Of a DNA stretch of 64,000 nucleotides, positions 26,022 to 34,217 are shown in pieces. The DNA lies in contig NZ_CP012623.1 of NCBI RefSeq assembly GCF_001280305.1, forward strand, positions 1,240,001 to 1,304,000. The letters run 5' to 3'. The notes beneath the pieces are model-generated. The model ran no database searches. It saw nothing but the letters and a program-made list of their open reading frames with translations, and was not told the DNA's origin. Each line of letters begins with the position of its first letter. Within the stretch, counting starts at the first letter, position 1. The translations under genes were made by a program, and so were the position numbers. This DNA is from Hymenobacter sp. DG25A (GTDB lineage Bacteria > Bacteroidota > Bacteroidia > Cytophagales > Hymenobacteraceae).

Positions 26022-26444
26022 CTATGGTAAAGGCTCCTTAAGACGTTGTATCACTTGTGAATCTATGCGGCGGGGGCGGCCAGTGGCAGGGTCCAGCAAC
26101 ACCCACCAGGTTTCCGCCTCGCACAGCAGTACATTATCGGAGGCGCGCTCTATGCTGGTAAACCGTTGCGACAACGCCCCGCGGATGTCGCCCAGCCAGG
26201 TAGAGCAGCGTAGCGCTTCGCCCTCTAAAGCCGGGCGCAGATACTTGATGCGGTGCTCCTGCACTACCCAGATATACTTCTCCCTCTCTCCCACAGGGAA
26301 TGCCGCCAGCCAGTGGGCGCCGGCCACGTCCTGCACCCAGCGCACGTACTGCACGTTGTTGGCGTGGTGCAGCTCATCGATATCTGAGGGCTGCACCTGG
26401 ATGATATGGGAGAAGAAAAAGGTATCGGCAGGAGGCATCGGCAT
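26022..26444 (-). CDS. Hotdog-fold acyl-CoA thioesterase (4HBT/YbgC-like)
   Basis: About 140 residues. The 4-hydroxybenzoyl-CoA thioesterase signature is clear in PSDIDELHHANNVQYVRWVQD, with the catalytic-type Asp and the Asn-Asn-x-x-Tyr pattern, followed by the hotdog helix region and a final strand CEAETWWVLLDPATGRPRRI. It would hydrolyse acyl-CoA or acyl-ACP in the cytoplasm; chain-length preference is not readable. An in-frame TTG lies three codons upstream; ATG at 26442-26444, or the ATG two codons later, is more likely. Divergent from the cold-shock gene. Confidence 0.85.
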   Translation of the reverse strand: MPMPPADTFFFSHIIQVQPSDIDELHHANNVQYVRWVQDVAGAHWLAAFPVGEREKYIWVVQEHRIKYLRPALEGEALRCSTWLGDIRGALSQRFTSIERASDNVLLCEAETWWVLLDPATGRPRRIDSQVIQRLKEPLP

Positions 26445-26515
26445 GGAGTGCAAAAAAAAATTGGGTTAAGTACAGACAACAACTGATAACTAGGTGGAAC
26501 TTCTAAGAGAAGTTG

Positions 26516-26624
26516 TATATTTGACGCAACTTAAGAAGATGAGTCTCGCTTAGCTTGCCGAATAAACAAGGTTTCAGCAGTAGTACAGTACCCATTTCTT
26601 AACGAAACCTTATATCCTTCCAAC
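26516..26624 (+). promoter_or_regulatory. Promoter (TATATTTG) and long hairpin leader of the cold-shock gene
   Basis: A perfect -7 box TATATTTG at 26516-26523 predicts a transcript start near 26529 and a leader of about 95 bases. Within it AAGGTTTC (26568-26575) can pair with GAAACCTT (26604-26611), ending 13 bases before the ATG. Long structured leaders are characteristic of cold-induced csp mRNAs in other bacteria, where they act as RNA thermometers; that role here is inference. Confidence 0.55.
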
Positions 26625-26819
26625 ATGCAGACGGGAACTGTAAAATTCTTCAACGACGCCAAAGGCTTCGGATTTATCAAAAACGACGAAACTGGCGAAG
26701 ACATCTTCGTACACGTAACGAACCTGCTCGTAGACGAGATTCGTGAAAACGACAAAGTTCAGTACGAAGTAGCTCAGGGCAAAAAAGGCCTGAACGCTGT
26801 GAAAGTACAGCTGGCTTAG
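26625..26819 (+). CDS. Cold-shock domain protein (CspA family)
   Basis: 64-residue single OB-fold RNA chaperone. Both nucleic-acid motifs are intact: RNP1 KGFGFI in DAKGFGFIKND and RNP2 DIFVHV. It opens with the usual TGTVKFFN strand and ends with GLNAVKVQLA. It binds single-stranded RNA or DNA and melts secondary structure at low temperature. It has a long leader and its own terminator, and is followed by the DeaD-type helicase gene, making a plausible cold-adaptation locus. Confidence 0.95.
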   Translation: MQTGTVKFFNDAKGFGFIKNDETGEDIFVHVTNLLVDEIRENDKVQYEVAQGKKGLNAVKVQLA

Positions 26820-26861
26820 TCTAGTCGTCGTTAGTTATCTAAGAACTAGAAAACGACCTTT

Positions 26862-26893
26862 AAAAGGCACTCCTCAGGAGTGCCTTTTTTTAT
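26862..26893 (+). terminator. Intrinsic terminator of the cold-shock gene
   Basis: AAAAGGCACTCCT pairs with AGGAGTGCCTTTT over a very short loop, followed by more T. It separates the cold-shock gene from the helicase promoter. Confidence 0.85.
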
Positions 26894-27021
26894 GCCTGCT
26901 GCGCGCCAGAGGGGTTTCAGTGCTGCTGGTAAATTTCGGATTTTGGTATTTCAGGAAGGCCGTTTCGGCTTAGTACAGGTACAGAATTCAAGCTCATCTG
27001 GTAATTCTCTATTCTTTTATG

Positions 27022-27204
27022 TACCTTTGCAGCCGCATTGAGAACGGCCCTGTTCCGCGCAGCTGTAGCTGCCCAGTAAAAAAAATTGTAGGCCGGCTTT
27101 ATCTTCCGTCCGTTGCTTCCGTCACTTGTCGTTGTTGTAGAGTGGGAGAAGAGCGTCGCTGAATTCGCTGTTTTCAGAGCTATACACTCTCCATAACCAT
27201 CGAC
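27022..27204 (+). promoter_or_regulatory. Promoter (TACCTTTG) and ~170-base leader of the DeaD-type helicase
   Basis: A perfect -7 box at 27022-27029 lies 175 bases before the ATG at 27205. The leader (about 27036-27204) encodes no gene I can support; it contains an A-rich run near 27080 and pyrimidine-rich stretches. A leader this long is unusual in this window and suggests post-transcriptional control, as for cold-induced deaD genes elsewhere (inference). Confidence 0.5.
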
Positions 27205-29175
27205 ATGGAAAAAGAATCGGAAAAAATGAAGTTCAGTGAGCTGACGCTCTCTGAAGAAATGCAGCGCGCTATTGCGGAAGTAGGCTACGAGGAAGCATCC
27301 CCCATTCAGGCAGCCGGTATCCCGGTATTGCTCCAGGGCCGCGACGTAATTGGCCAAGCCCAGACGGGTACCGGCAAAACTGCCGCCTTCTCAATCCCCG
27401 CCATTGAGCGCGTTGATACGGACTCCCGCGAAGTGCAGTGCCTGGTGCTCTGCCCCACCCGCGAGCTGGCCGTGCAGGTTTCCGGCGAAATCCAGAAGCT
27501 GGGCAAATACAAGAAAGGCCTGGCCGTAGTGCCTATCTACGGCGGCTCCAGCTACGACCGGCAGTTCCGCGCCCTGGAGCGCGGTGTGCAGATTGTAATT
27601 GGTACCCCCGGCCGCGTAATGGACCACATTGAGCGTGGTACCCTGAAGCTCGACTCCTGCAAAATGATCATCCTCGATGAGGCGGACGAAATGCTGGACA
27701 TGGGCTTCCGCGACGACATCGAGACGGTGTTGAAGAAGATGCCTGAGGAGCGCCAGACGGTATTCTTCTCCGCCACGATGAGCAAGCCCATCATGGAGAT
27801 GACCAAGCGCTACCAGAAGGATCCGCAGATCGTGAAGGTAAACCATCAGGAAATGACGGTTACCAACATCGAGCAGAGCTACTTCGAGGTGCGTGGTCCC
27901 CAGAAGAAGGACGTTCTGACGCGTCTCATCGACATGTACAACATCAAGTCGGGCATCGTCTTCGCTAACACGAAGCGCATGGTAGACGAGATTGTGGGCG
28001 ACCTGCAGGCTAAAGGCTATTTCGCCGAAGGTCTGCACGGCGACATGGGCCAGCAGCAGCGCCAGAACACGCTGGATAAATTCCGCAAAGGCACGCTGGA
28101 AATCCTCGTAGCCACCGACGTAGCCGCCCGCGGCATCGACGTGGAAAACGTGGAAGTAGTAGTAAACTACGACCTGCCCGCCGACGAAGAATACTACGTA
28201 CACCGCATCGGCCGTACCGGCCGCGCTGGTAAGCTGGGCAAAGCCTTCACCTTCGTGAGCGGCCGCGACATCTATAAGCTGCGTGATATCATGCGCTTCA
28301 CCAAAGCCACCATCAAGCAGGAGCGCGTGCCTTCCTTCGAAGATGTGTCGGAGGTGAAAACCACGCTCATGCTCAACTCCATTAAGGAGATTATTGTAAA
28401 GGGCAACCTGGACAAGTACATTGCCCGCGTACAACGCCTGATTGATCAGGACCAGGAAGAAGCAGTTACGTCCCTGGACGTAGCCGCGGCCCTGCTCAAA
28501 ATGACCATGAAGGAAGACAAGCGTGCGCAGGAAAGTCTGGATGCCAGCCGCACCCAGGGTGCTGCCCGCGCCGGCTTCACGCGCCTCTTCGTTACCATGG
28601 GTAAGAAGGACCGCCTGCACCCCCGCGACATTGTAGACCTCATTGCTGAAAACACCAGCCTTATGGCCAGCAAAGTAGGCGACATTGCTCTGTACGACAA
28701 GTTCAGCTTCGTAGAAGTGCCGAATGAGTTTGTGCAGGAAATCATTGATCAGCTCGGCCGCAGCTCCATTCAGGGCCGTCCGGTAGCCTTCAACATTGCT
28801 ACGCCGCGCCAGGAAGGTGATGCGCAGCAGGAAGGCAACACCCGCGGCTTCGGCGGTGCTAATGAGAACCGTCCGGCCCGTCGTGGCCCCGGTGGATTTG
28901 GTGGTGGCGAGCGTCGCGAAGGCGGCAGCAGCTATGGCGGTGGTAACCGCGGTGGCAGCAGCTACGGTGGCGGCTACAAAGGTGGCGAGCGTCGTGAAGG
29001 CGGCAGCAGCTTCGGTGGCAACCGGGGTGGCAGCAGCTACGGCGGCGGTGGCTACAAAGGCGGTGACCGTCGCGAAGGCGGCAGCGGCTACGGCGGCGGT
29101 GGCTACAAAGGCGGCAGCGGTAGCAGCTCAGGCGGCTACAAAGGCAAGCGCGACGGCCAGGGCTTCGGCGAATAG
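27205..29175 (+). CDS. DEAD-box RNA helicase, DeaD/CsdA type, with RGG-like tail
   Basis: 656-residue ATP-dependent RNA helicase. Core motifs: AQTGTGKT (Walker A), PTRELAVQV, DEADEMLDMGF, SATMSKP and [11 protein letters not shown] dimerisation/linker region (ERVPSFEDV through DASRTQGAARAG) leads to a DbpA-like RNA-binding domain (RLFVTMGKKDRLHPRDIVDLI, ending near VAFNIATPRQ). The last 90 residues are a Gly/Ser/Arg/Tyr tail with repeats of GGERREGGSSYGGG and GGYKGG, an RGG-like RNA-binding tail. The domain order matches DeaD/CsdA, the cold-shock helicase of ribosome assembly and mRNA decay. Cold induction here is inferred from the leader and the upstream cold-shock gene. An alternative start at Met8 is possible. 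Confidence 0.93.
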   Translation: MEKESEKMKFSELTLSEEMQRAIAEVGYEEASPIQAAGIPVLLQGRDVIGQAQTGTGKTAAFSIPAIERVDTDSREVQCLVLCPTRELAVQVSGEIQKLGKYKKGLAVVPIYGGSSYDRQFRALERGVQIVIGTPGRVMDHIERGTLKLDSCKMIILDEADEMLDMGFRDDIETVLKKMPEERQTVFFSATMSKPIMEMTKRYQKDPQIVKVNHQEMTVTNIEQSYFEVRGPQKKDVLTRLIDMYNIKSGIVFANTKRMVDEIVGDLQAKGYFAEGLHGDMGQQQRQNTLDKFRKGTLEILVATDVAARGIDVENVEVVVNYDLPADEEYYVHRIGRTGRAGKLGKAFTFVSGRDIYKLRDIMRFTKATIKQERVPSFEDVSEVKTTLMLNSIKEIIVKGNLDKYIARVQRLIDQDQEEAVTSLDVAAALLKMTMKEDKRAQESLDASRTQGAARAGFTRLFVTMGKKDRLHPRDIVDLIAENTSLMASKVGDIALYDKFSFVEVPNEFVQEIIDQLGRSSIQGRPVAFNIATPRQEGDAQQEGNTRGFGGANENRPARRGPGGFGGGERREGGSSYGGGNRGGSSYGGGYKGGERREGGSSFGGNRGGSSYGGGGYKGGDRREGGSGYGGGGYKGGSGSSSGGYKGKRDGQGFGE

Positions 29176-29189
29176 ATGTTAAAATACGG

Positions 29190-29267
29190 TTGATGCGCTA
29201 ACTCCTCCTTTTCAGGAGTTAGCGCATCAAAAAAGCAAAGGCCCCTCTTTTGGAGGGGCCTTTCTTG
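29190..29267 (+). terminator. Two tandem hairpins after the DeaD-type helicase
   Basis: First a 17-bp perfect stem (29190-29206 with 29214-29230), followed by A not T. Then a second hairpin, AAAGGCCCCTC (29237-29247) with its complement at 29253-29263, followed by CTTGTTC. The second has the better terminator form; the same core is used behind tRNA-Asp at 56660-56691. Confidence 0.7.
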
Positions 29268-29310
29268 TTCTATAAAGAAACGGTATTCGGAGGCAGAAAA
29301 GCCAGTTGGC

Positions 29311-29757
29311 TTACTTGGCCGAATCGCGCATGGCTTTGATGTTGTTGTGCGCTTCCTGCACGCCTTGGTACTGCTTTTCGATAACGGTTTTCAGCGTGCC
29401 GGGCAGTTCCTGTGCTTTCAGAGCCGTCTGGTAGGCGGTTTTGGCATAGTCTTCACCCCGCTCGCACTCACTCAGAATGCTCTTGTTGTCTTTGCTGGTG
29501 AGGGCGCCTTTCAGGTTAATCCAGGCACGGTGAATGGTGCCGGTAACGGAGCTTTCTTCGTCTGGTTTGAGGTCCAGCTTAAACATCTGGTCTTCCAGCT
29601 CCGTGATGTAGCTGGCCCGCTGCGCGGCATACTTCTTAAAAGTCTCTTTCAGCTGAGCATCTTCCACGTCGGTCATAGCTTCAGCATAGCCTTTCTGGCC
29701 ATCTTTCAGCGTTTCAATCAGTTCGTTTACGAGGGCCTGGGTTGCTTTGGCTTCCAT
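29311..29757 (-). CDS. PA2169/DUF2383 family four-helix-bundle protein
   Basis: 148-residue all-helical soluble protein that looks like the ferritin-like DUF2383 (PA2169) family: NELIETLKDGQKGYAEAMTDVED in helix 1, TFKKYAAQRASYITELEDQM in helix 2, VTGTIHRAWINLKGALTS in helix 3 and ILSECERGEDYAKTAYQTAL in helix 4. Members often accompany envelope or oxidative stress genes; no enzymatic activity is established. The ATG start is preceded by a short leader. It converges with the helicase across the tandem hairpins. Confidence 0.85.
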   Translation of the reverse strand: MEAKATQALVNELIETLKDGQKGYAEAMTDVEDAQLKETFKKYAAQRASYITELEDQMFKLDLKPDEESSVTGTIHRAWINLKGALTSKDNKSILSECERGEDYAKTAYQTALKAQELPGTLKTVIEKQYQGVQEAHNNIKAMRDSAK

Positions 29758-29950
29758 GAGGGTAGTAGTTTAGGAGTTGATATTCTAGGTTGTGTCTCCC
29801 TTTACTGCCGACTAGCCCGGAAGGTTGCAAAGTTGCATTTATCAACTTTGCTATAGTACCCGATTTAGCACATCTCCCCGGTTATGAAAGAGCCGCGCGA
29901 ATAGTAAGCCTCTGCTTTAGTAAAAGCCTGAAAAATGCCCTGGGCTTTTT

Positions 29951-31216
29951 TTACTGATTCAGCGGCGGGGCAGGTGGGGCGCTGGCCATGGCCCGGCCCG
30001 CCAGAAACCCCGTTGTCCAGGCGGCCTGGAAGTTAAAGCCGCCCGTAATGCCGTCTATATCCAGCACTTCGCCGGCGAAATATAAGCCCGGCACCAAGCG
30101 GCTTTCCATGGTTTTCATGTTGACTTCGGCCAACGGAATGCCACCGCAGGTCACAAACTCTTCCTTGTAAGTGGTTTTGCCGCGCACGGCCAAAGGCTGG
30201 CGCAGCAGTAGCTCAATCAGACGGTTCTGCTGCTTGGCGGGAAGGTCGCTCCAGCGGGTTTCCGGGCCGATGCCCGCCAGGTCGGTGAGGGCGCGCCACA
30301 GCCGTTGAGGGAGACCAAACAAGCTATTGCTCACCACTCCTTTACGGCCGTTTTCCGCCCGGAAAGCATTTAGCCACTCCCGCAGGGTTTCCTCGGTGTA
30401 TTCCGGAATCCAGTTGATGAGGGCCGTCCCCGTGTAGCCTAACTGAGCCAGGCGACGGGCGCCCCAGGCCGAGAGCTTCAGCACGGCGGGGCCACTAATA
30501 CCCCAGTGGGTAATGAGCATTGGGCCTTGGTATTCCAGCTTCTCGCCGGCCAGCACCACGCGTGCCTGCGGCACGCTCACACCCGGCAGCTCCTTAAGCG
30601 GCGACTGCGGCACGTTGAAGGTAAACAGTGACGGAACCGGCGCTTCCACACTGTGCCCCAGGGCCTGCAGCCAGGCATACTGCTCCGCTTTCGGGGCACC
30701 GCCAGTGGCTACCAGTAATCGGTCTACTGCCAGCGGTTGGGCCTGATTTCCGCTCAGATGCAGACGAAATCCACCCTCGGGCCGGGGTTCAATCCGCTCT
30801 ACTGCCGTTTGCGTGAGAATGCGCACGCCCGCCTTGCGGGCGGCCTCCAATAAGCATTGGGCAATGGTTTCGGAGGAATCCGTAACCGGAAACATCCGGC
30901 CATCGGCCTCGGTCTTTAGCTGCACGCCGCGGCTGGCAAACCAGCGCACGGTGTCCAGGGCGCCAAACTGCTTGAAGGGTTCTTTCAGTTGTTTGGCCCC
31001 GCGGGGGTAGTGCTGCACCAGCTGCGCGGGGGTGTCGGCAGCGTGGGTTACGTTGCAGCGCCCGCCCCCGGATATGCGCACTTTGCTAAGCAGCTTGCCG
31101 GTTTTTTCCAGCAGATACACCGTCAGTTGCGGGTTAGCCTCGGCACAGGCAATAGCCCCAAAGAAGCCGGCCGCGCCGCCGCCCAGTACGGCTACAGTAT
31201 GGGTTGAATTCGTCAC
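29951..31216 (-). CDS. NAD(P)/FAD-dependent oxidoreductase, HI0933/BaiN family
   Basis: About 421 residues. FAD motif VAVLGGGAAGFFGAIACAEA is near the N-terminus, then the family loop GKLLSKVRISGGGRCNVTHA, a VATGGAPKAEQYAW core, the GPMLITHWGISGPAVLKLSA segment and the closing VTCGGIPLAEVNMKTMESR...GEVLDIDGITGGFNFQAAW. The overall layout is that of BaiN-like flavin reductases; substrate unknown. The longest frame starts at a GTG at 31234 but runs through a perfect TACCTTTG box; the GTG at 31214-31216, exactly four bases after the box, is the likely start, giving a leaderless mRNA. Paralogue of the gene at 12190. Confidence 0.88.
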   Translation of the reverse strand: MTNSTHTVAVLGGGAAGFFGAIACAEANPQLTVYLLEKTGKLLSKVRISGGGRCNVTHAADTPAQLVQHYPRGAKQLKEPFKQFGALDTVRWFASRGVQLKTEADGRMFPVTDSSETIAQCLLEAARKAGVRILTQTAVERIEPRPEGGFRLHLSGNQAQPLAVDRLLVATGGAPKAEQYAWLQALGHSVEAPVPSLFTFNVPQSPLKELPGVSVPQARVVLAGEKLEYQGPMLITHWGISGPAVLKLSAWGARRLAQLGYTGTALINWIPEYTEETLREWLNAFRAENGRKGVVSNSLFGLPQRLWRALTDLAGIGPETRWSDLPAKQQNRLIELLLRQPLAVRGKTTYKEEFVTCGGIPLAEVNMKTMESRLVPGLYFAGEVLDIDGITGGFNFQAAWTTGFLAGRAMASAPPAPPLNQ

Positions 31217-31220
31217 CCGG

Positions 31221-31228
31221 CAAAGGTA
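31221..31228 (-). promoter_or_regulatory. -7 box (TACCTTTG) four bases before a GTG start: predicted leaderless promoter
   Basis: Minus-strand TACCTTTG, then CCGG, then GTG. A TTG lies 22 bases upstream of the box, within the 17-23 base spacing known for Bacteroidota -33/-7 promoters. Confidence 0.65.
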
Positions 31229-31255
31229 CGCCACGACTTGCGCCCGGGCCCAATT

Positions 31256-32113
31256 TTAGCAAAAAGCCAGCGCAGCCACTACATCATCGTGCCGGAACCG
31301 GTAGCCGGTAGCCGCCCTTAGCTTGCTGCTGCTGATGGTTTTGCCGCCCACTTGCATTTCTGCCGCAAAGGTGGGCGGCTCCAGACCCAGTTTTTGGGCC
31401 GCCAACGGGTAAAACTCCTGGCGCAAGGGATGCTGGGCGGCACAGGCATTAAAGGTTTGGGCCGGCAGTGGATTTTCAATCAGCGTATGCAGCACACCCA
31501 CACAATCATCTAAATGAATCAGGTTGACGGGCGCCGTTCCTTGCGGCAGCTGCTGACGGCCCGCCAGGAAGCGGCCCGGCGCCCGGCCCGGCCCCATCAG
31601 CCCCGCCATACGAATCACCGTGGTATTGATGCCGGGCAGGTTCTGGAAGAGTGCCTCTGCCTGTAACATCTCCGAAGCGGCATCGGCAGCAGCCACGGCA
31701 TCTGCTTCCGTCATGGTGTGGTTAGCATCGGGGTACACGCCGGTAGAGCTGACAAAAAGTATCTGCCGTATCCGGGAATGAACCATGGCCGCCGCTACGG
31801 GCCGCAGTAGATCCAGATACGGAATGCCTTGCCTGGACTTGGGGGGGACGTTGAGCACCAGGGTATCTGCTTCGGAAAACAAGCGGTTTAATGTACTGTC
31901 GGTGGCAGAAAGGGTAGGGCTGAGCTGCAGAAGATGCGCGCTGATTCCGGCTTCCTGCAGTAGCGGCAGGCGTTCCGGGGAGGTAGTGGTACCGATGACC
32001 TGATAGCCGTGGGCCAGCAGGTGCTTGGCTAAAGGAAGACCCAGCCAGCCGCAACCCAGAATGGCAATGGTTGGCGGCGTAACAGCAGAAGTAGGAGAAG
32101 GAGAAGGAAGCAT
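31256..32113 (-). CDS. NAD(P)-dependent epimerase/SDR family protein (YeeZ-like)
   Basis: 285-residue extended-SDR-like protein. After a Pro/Ser-rich start, IAILGCGWLGLPLAKHLLAHG is the dinucleotide-binding motif, RQILFVSSTGVYPDAN carries the Ser-Thr strand and Tyr, and RMAGLMGPGRAPGRFLAGRQ and VNLIHLDDCVGVL match the atypical YeeZ-type SDR group. The normal YxxxK motif is not evident, so catalytic status is unclear. The ATG follows GACTTTTG-CCTG, a near-consensus box with the same four-base spacing as the leaderless genes. Its stop lies 40 bases upstream of the start of the flavoprotein gene, on the same strand. Confidence 0.82.
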   Translation of the reverse strand: MLPSPSPTSAVTPPTIAILGCGWLGLPLAKHLLAHGYQVIGTTTSPERLPLLQEAGISAHLLQLSPTLSATDSTLNRLFSEADTLVLNVPPKSRQGIPYLDLLRPVAAAMVHSRIRQILFVSSTGVYPDANHTMTEADAVAAADAASEMLQAEALFQNLPGINTTVIRMAGLMGPGRAPGRFLAGRQQLPQGTAPVNLIHLDDCVGVLHTLIENPLPAQTFNACAAQHPLRQEFYPLAAQKLGLEPPTFAAEMQVGGKTISSSKLRAATGYRFRHDDVVAALAFC

Positions 32114-32117
32114 CAGG

Positions 32118-32125
32118 CAAAAGTC
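32118..32125 (-). promoter_or_regulatory. Near-consensus -7 box (GACTTTTG) four bases before ATG
   Basis: One base from TAnnTTTG. Same four-base distance to the start codon as the perfect boxes at 8442, 31221, 51410 and 63330. Confidence 0.4.
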
Positions 32126-32219
32126 GGAAAAAAGGTATTACTACTTTTCTGGATGAAGCCGCGGCAATTTGCGTAATTGCGCTGCTTGCATCCTATTTTG
32201 TTCTAAACCCCACACACTC

Positions 32220-33098
32220 ATGGCCTCAACCCATCCCTACGCCCAACCCATGCTCCGCGACAATGCGCTTCAAGGAAAAACTATTGTTGTAACGGGTGGA
32301 GGAACGGGCCTGGGCCGGGCCATGACTACCTATTTCCTGCAGCTGGGCGCCAACGTCACCATTACCAGCCGTAAGCTGGAGGTGCTGGAAAAAACCGCCA
32401 CTGAGCTGCGCGAGCAAACCGGTGGCAACGTGCTGGCCGTGCAGTGCGACGTGCGCAAGTACGATGAAGTGGAAGCCATGCTCCAGCGCACCATCGACAC
32501 ATTTGGCGGGGTAGATGTACTGCTGAACAACGCGGCCGGCAACTTCATCAGCCCCACGGAGCGCCTGAGCCACAAGGCTTTCGATGTCATTGTTGACATT
32601 GTGCTGAAAGGCTCTTACAACTGTACGCTGGCTTTTGGCAAGCGCTGGATAGCCGACAAAAAGCCCGGTACCATTCTCAACATTGTTACTACCTATGCTT
32701 CTGTAGGCTCGGCCTATGTGGTGCCCTCCGCGGCGGCCAAAGCCGGCGTACTGGCCATGACTCGTTCATTGGCCGTGGAATGGGCTAAATACGGAATCCG
32801 TTCCAACGCCATTGCGCCCGGCCCATTCCCAACCGAAGGCGCATGGAGCCGCCTGTTTCCCGAGCCGCTGGCCAAAAAGCTGGACCCCGCTGCCTCCGTA
32901 CCGCTCAAGCGTGTGGGCGAGCACCAGGAACTGGCCAACCTGGCCGCCTATCTGGTATCCGACTTTTCGGCCTATATGAACGGCGAAGTAGTGACTATTG
33001 ATGGCGGCGAGTGGCTGAACGGCGCCGGCGAATTCAATAAGCTGGAAGCTATTCCCGCCCCCATGTGGGACGAAATTGAAAAAGCCATGCGCCGCTAA
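32220..33098 (+). CDS. SDR oxidoreductase, 2,4-dienoyl-CoA reductase-like
   Basis: 292-residue classical short-chain dehydrogenase. Cofactor motif TIVVTGGGTGLGRAM, strand LLNNAAGNFISP, and an active-site region GSAYVVPSAAAKAGVLAMTR that lacks the standard YxxxK spacing but matches mitochondrial-type 2,4-dienoyl-CoA reductases, as does EWAKYGIRSNAIAPGPFPTEG. The expected reaction is NADPH-dependent reduction of 2,4-dienoyl-CoA in beta-oxidation of unsaturated fatty acids. A longer frame begins 51 bases upstream but ATG at 32220 matches family length. Its stop codon touches the palindromic element downstream. Confidence 0.88.
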   Translation: MASTHPYAQPMLRDNALQGKTIVVTGGGTGLGRAMTTYFLQLGANVTITSRKLEVLEKTATELREQTGGNVLAVQCDVRKYDEVEAMLQRTIDTFGGVDVLLNNAAGNFISPTERLSHKAFDVIVDIVLKGSYNCTLAFGKRWIADKKPGTILNIVTTYASVGSAYVVPSAAAKAGVLAMTRSLAVEWAKYGIRSNAIAPGPFPTEGAWSRLFPEPLAKKLDPAASVPLKRVGEHQELANLAAYLVSDFSAYMNGEVVTIDGGEWLNGAGEFNKLEAIPAPMWDEIEKAMRR

Positions 33099-33292
33099 AT
33101 CACGGATACGCAGGATTTGAACGGATGCCGCGGATTTTGTGGACCACAGATTCTACGGGCGTGAAACGGATTGAATTGATTTCAAAAGCAAGTCAGCTAA
33201 ACCAAAAGGCCTCGCAGTTTGCGAGGCCTTTTGGTTTATGTAATCGTCCACAAAATCTGGGGCATCCTTTTATATTCTACGAATCCGTGATT
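33098..33292. repeat. 195-bp palindromic element with imperfect 46-bp ends and an internal terminator
   Basis: Ends 33098-33143 and 33247-33292 are inverted copies of equal length: AATCACGGAT at the outer tips is perfect, and the inner part (GGATGCC, three variable bases, GATTTTGTGGA) is perfect apart from those three bases. In the middle, 33199-33215 and 33221-33237 form a 17-bp GC-rich hairpin with A- and T-rich flanks, a bidirectional terminator. The element starts at the last base of the reductase stop codon and ends in the stop codon of the gene on the other side, so it fills the whole intergenic gap. It carries no credible ORF. Confidence 0.75.
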
Positions 33293-34142
33293 AAAGTTTG
33301 TAGCCTTTATAGTCCTTGCTGAACTCGGCCCCGGGAATGGGCTGATTGGCTACGACATCGGAAAATTCGAATTTCTCAAACAGGCCTTTGTCATCAAATA
33401 CCAGCACGGCCATAGGTAGAAAAAGCTTCTGATCGACGCAGACTATGGTGCGGCGGCCGTAGGCGTTGGGTACCTGCAGGGTGCGGCCGGCAGCTACTAC
33501 TTCGCCGGGGGTGAGCTTATTGCGCTCCAGAATGCGGAACTCGCCACTGCCAAATTTATCGGCAATCTGAGCGGCGGTTTCGGGCTTGGTTACCTTATAG
33601 CTGACGTAGCGAAACTGAGGAAAATCGGAGCGGAGAATAAAGCACGGTCGGCCCGATACCAGGGTGTCGCCGGTGTAGTGGAAGCTGCGCTCAAACGCCA
33701 GGTCCTGGCGCTTGCCCGAGCCGTGCAGGATTTCCGCAATGGTGCCAAAACCGGCATCCAGCACGCTGTGGTGCTGGTTTTTGCGCATGAGCGTGCCATT
33801 GGGGTCCAGGCTGAGCGTGACGTAGGGGAAGCTGTTGGGGTATACCCAGGCGTCGCCATCGTTCTGGCCGTGTACCCAGAGCACTTCAATGCCTTTCTCA
33901 TTGCGCAGGTAAACGCGCAGCGGGGAGTAGGCTACTTTCATTTGGGTGCGGGCCTGCTGGTAAGCCGCGCCAATGCGTTCCTGCGCCCGCACATTACAAC
34001 GCAGGGTTTTTAAGTTACTGATAGAAGCGCTCAGGCGGGTAACCAGCTGGGCGGTAGTAATTTTTTCGGCCGGAGCGGTGGCCGCGCCCAGCATAGCTGC
34101 CAGGGTAAGAGCCAGAGAGGATTGCCGAAGAAAACGCATCAT
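33291..34142 (-). CDS. Secreted DUF1571 protein
   Basis: 283-residue exported protein. Signal peptide RFLRQSSLALTLAAMLGAATAPA. The mature part matches DUF1571: LKTLRCNVRAQERI, a KVAYSPLRVYLRNEKGIEVLW strand pair, the WVYPNSFPYVTLSLDPNGTLMRKNQHHSVLDAGFG block and a FPQFRYVSYKVT region, a LolA/LppX-like half-barrel expected to bind lipid-like ligands (fold inference). Two tandem ATG codons (34140-34142, 34137-34139) can serve as start. A box TATTTTTG ends about 13 bases upstream. Function unknown. Confidence 0.75.
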   Translation of the reverse strand: MMRFLRQSSLALTLAAMLGAATAPAEKITTAQLVTRLSASISNLKTLRCNVRAQERIGAAYQQARTQMKVAYSPLRVYLRNEKGIEVLWVHGQNDGDAWVYPNSFPYVTLSLDPNGTLMRKNQHHSVLDAGFGTIAEILHGSGKRQDLAFERSFHYTGDTLVSGRPCFILRSDFPQFRYVSYKVTKPETAAQIADKFGSGEFRILERNKLTPGEVVAAGRTLQVPNAYGRRTIVCVDQKLFLPMAVLVFDDKGLFEKFEFSDVVANQPIPGAEFSKDYKGYKL

Positions 34143-34217
34143 AGACAAGAGGAAACAAAAATACACAGAGGAGCCTGCTGCATAAACCGGGCCGGAGCCC
34201 GGCTATCAGAAATATAG

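Noticed and set aside
28796..29182. Ala/Val-rich 128-residue frame overlapping the DeaD helicase tail
   Set aside because: An out-of-frame reading of the repetitive Gly/Ser/Arg tail, no independent start signal.
33125..33322. 65-residue ORF inside the palindromic element
   Set aside because: It lies wholly within the inverted-repeat element and crosses its terminator hairpin; no conservation signal.
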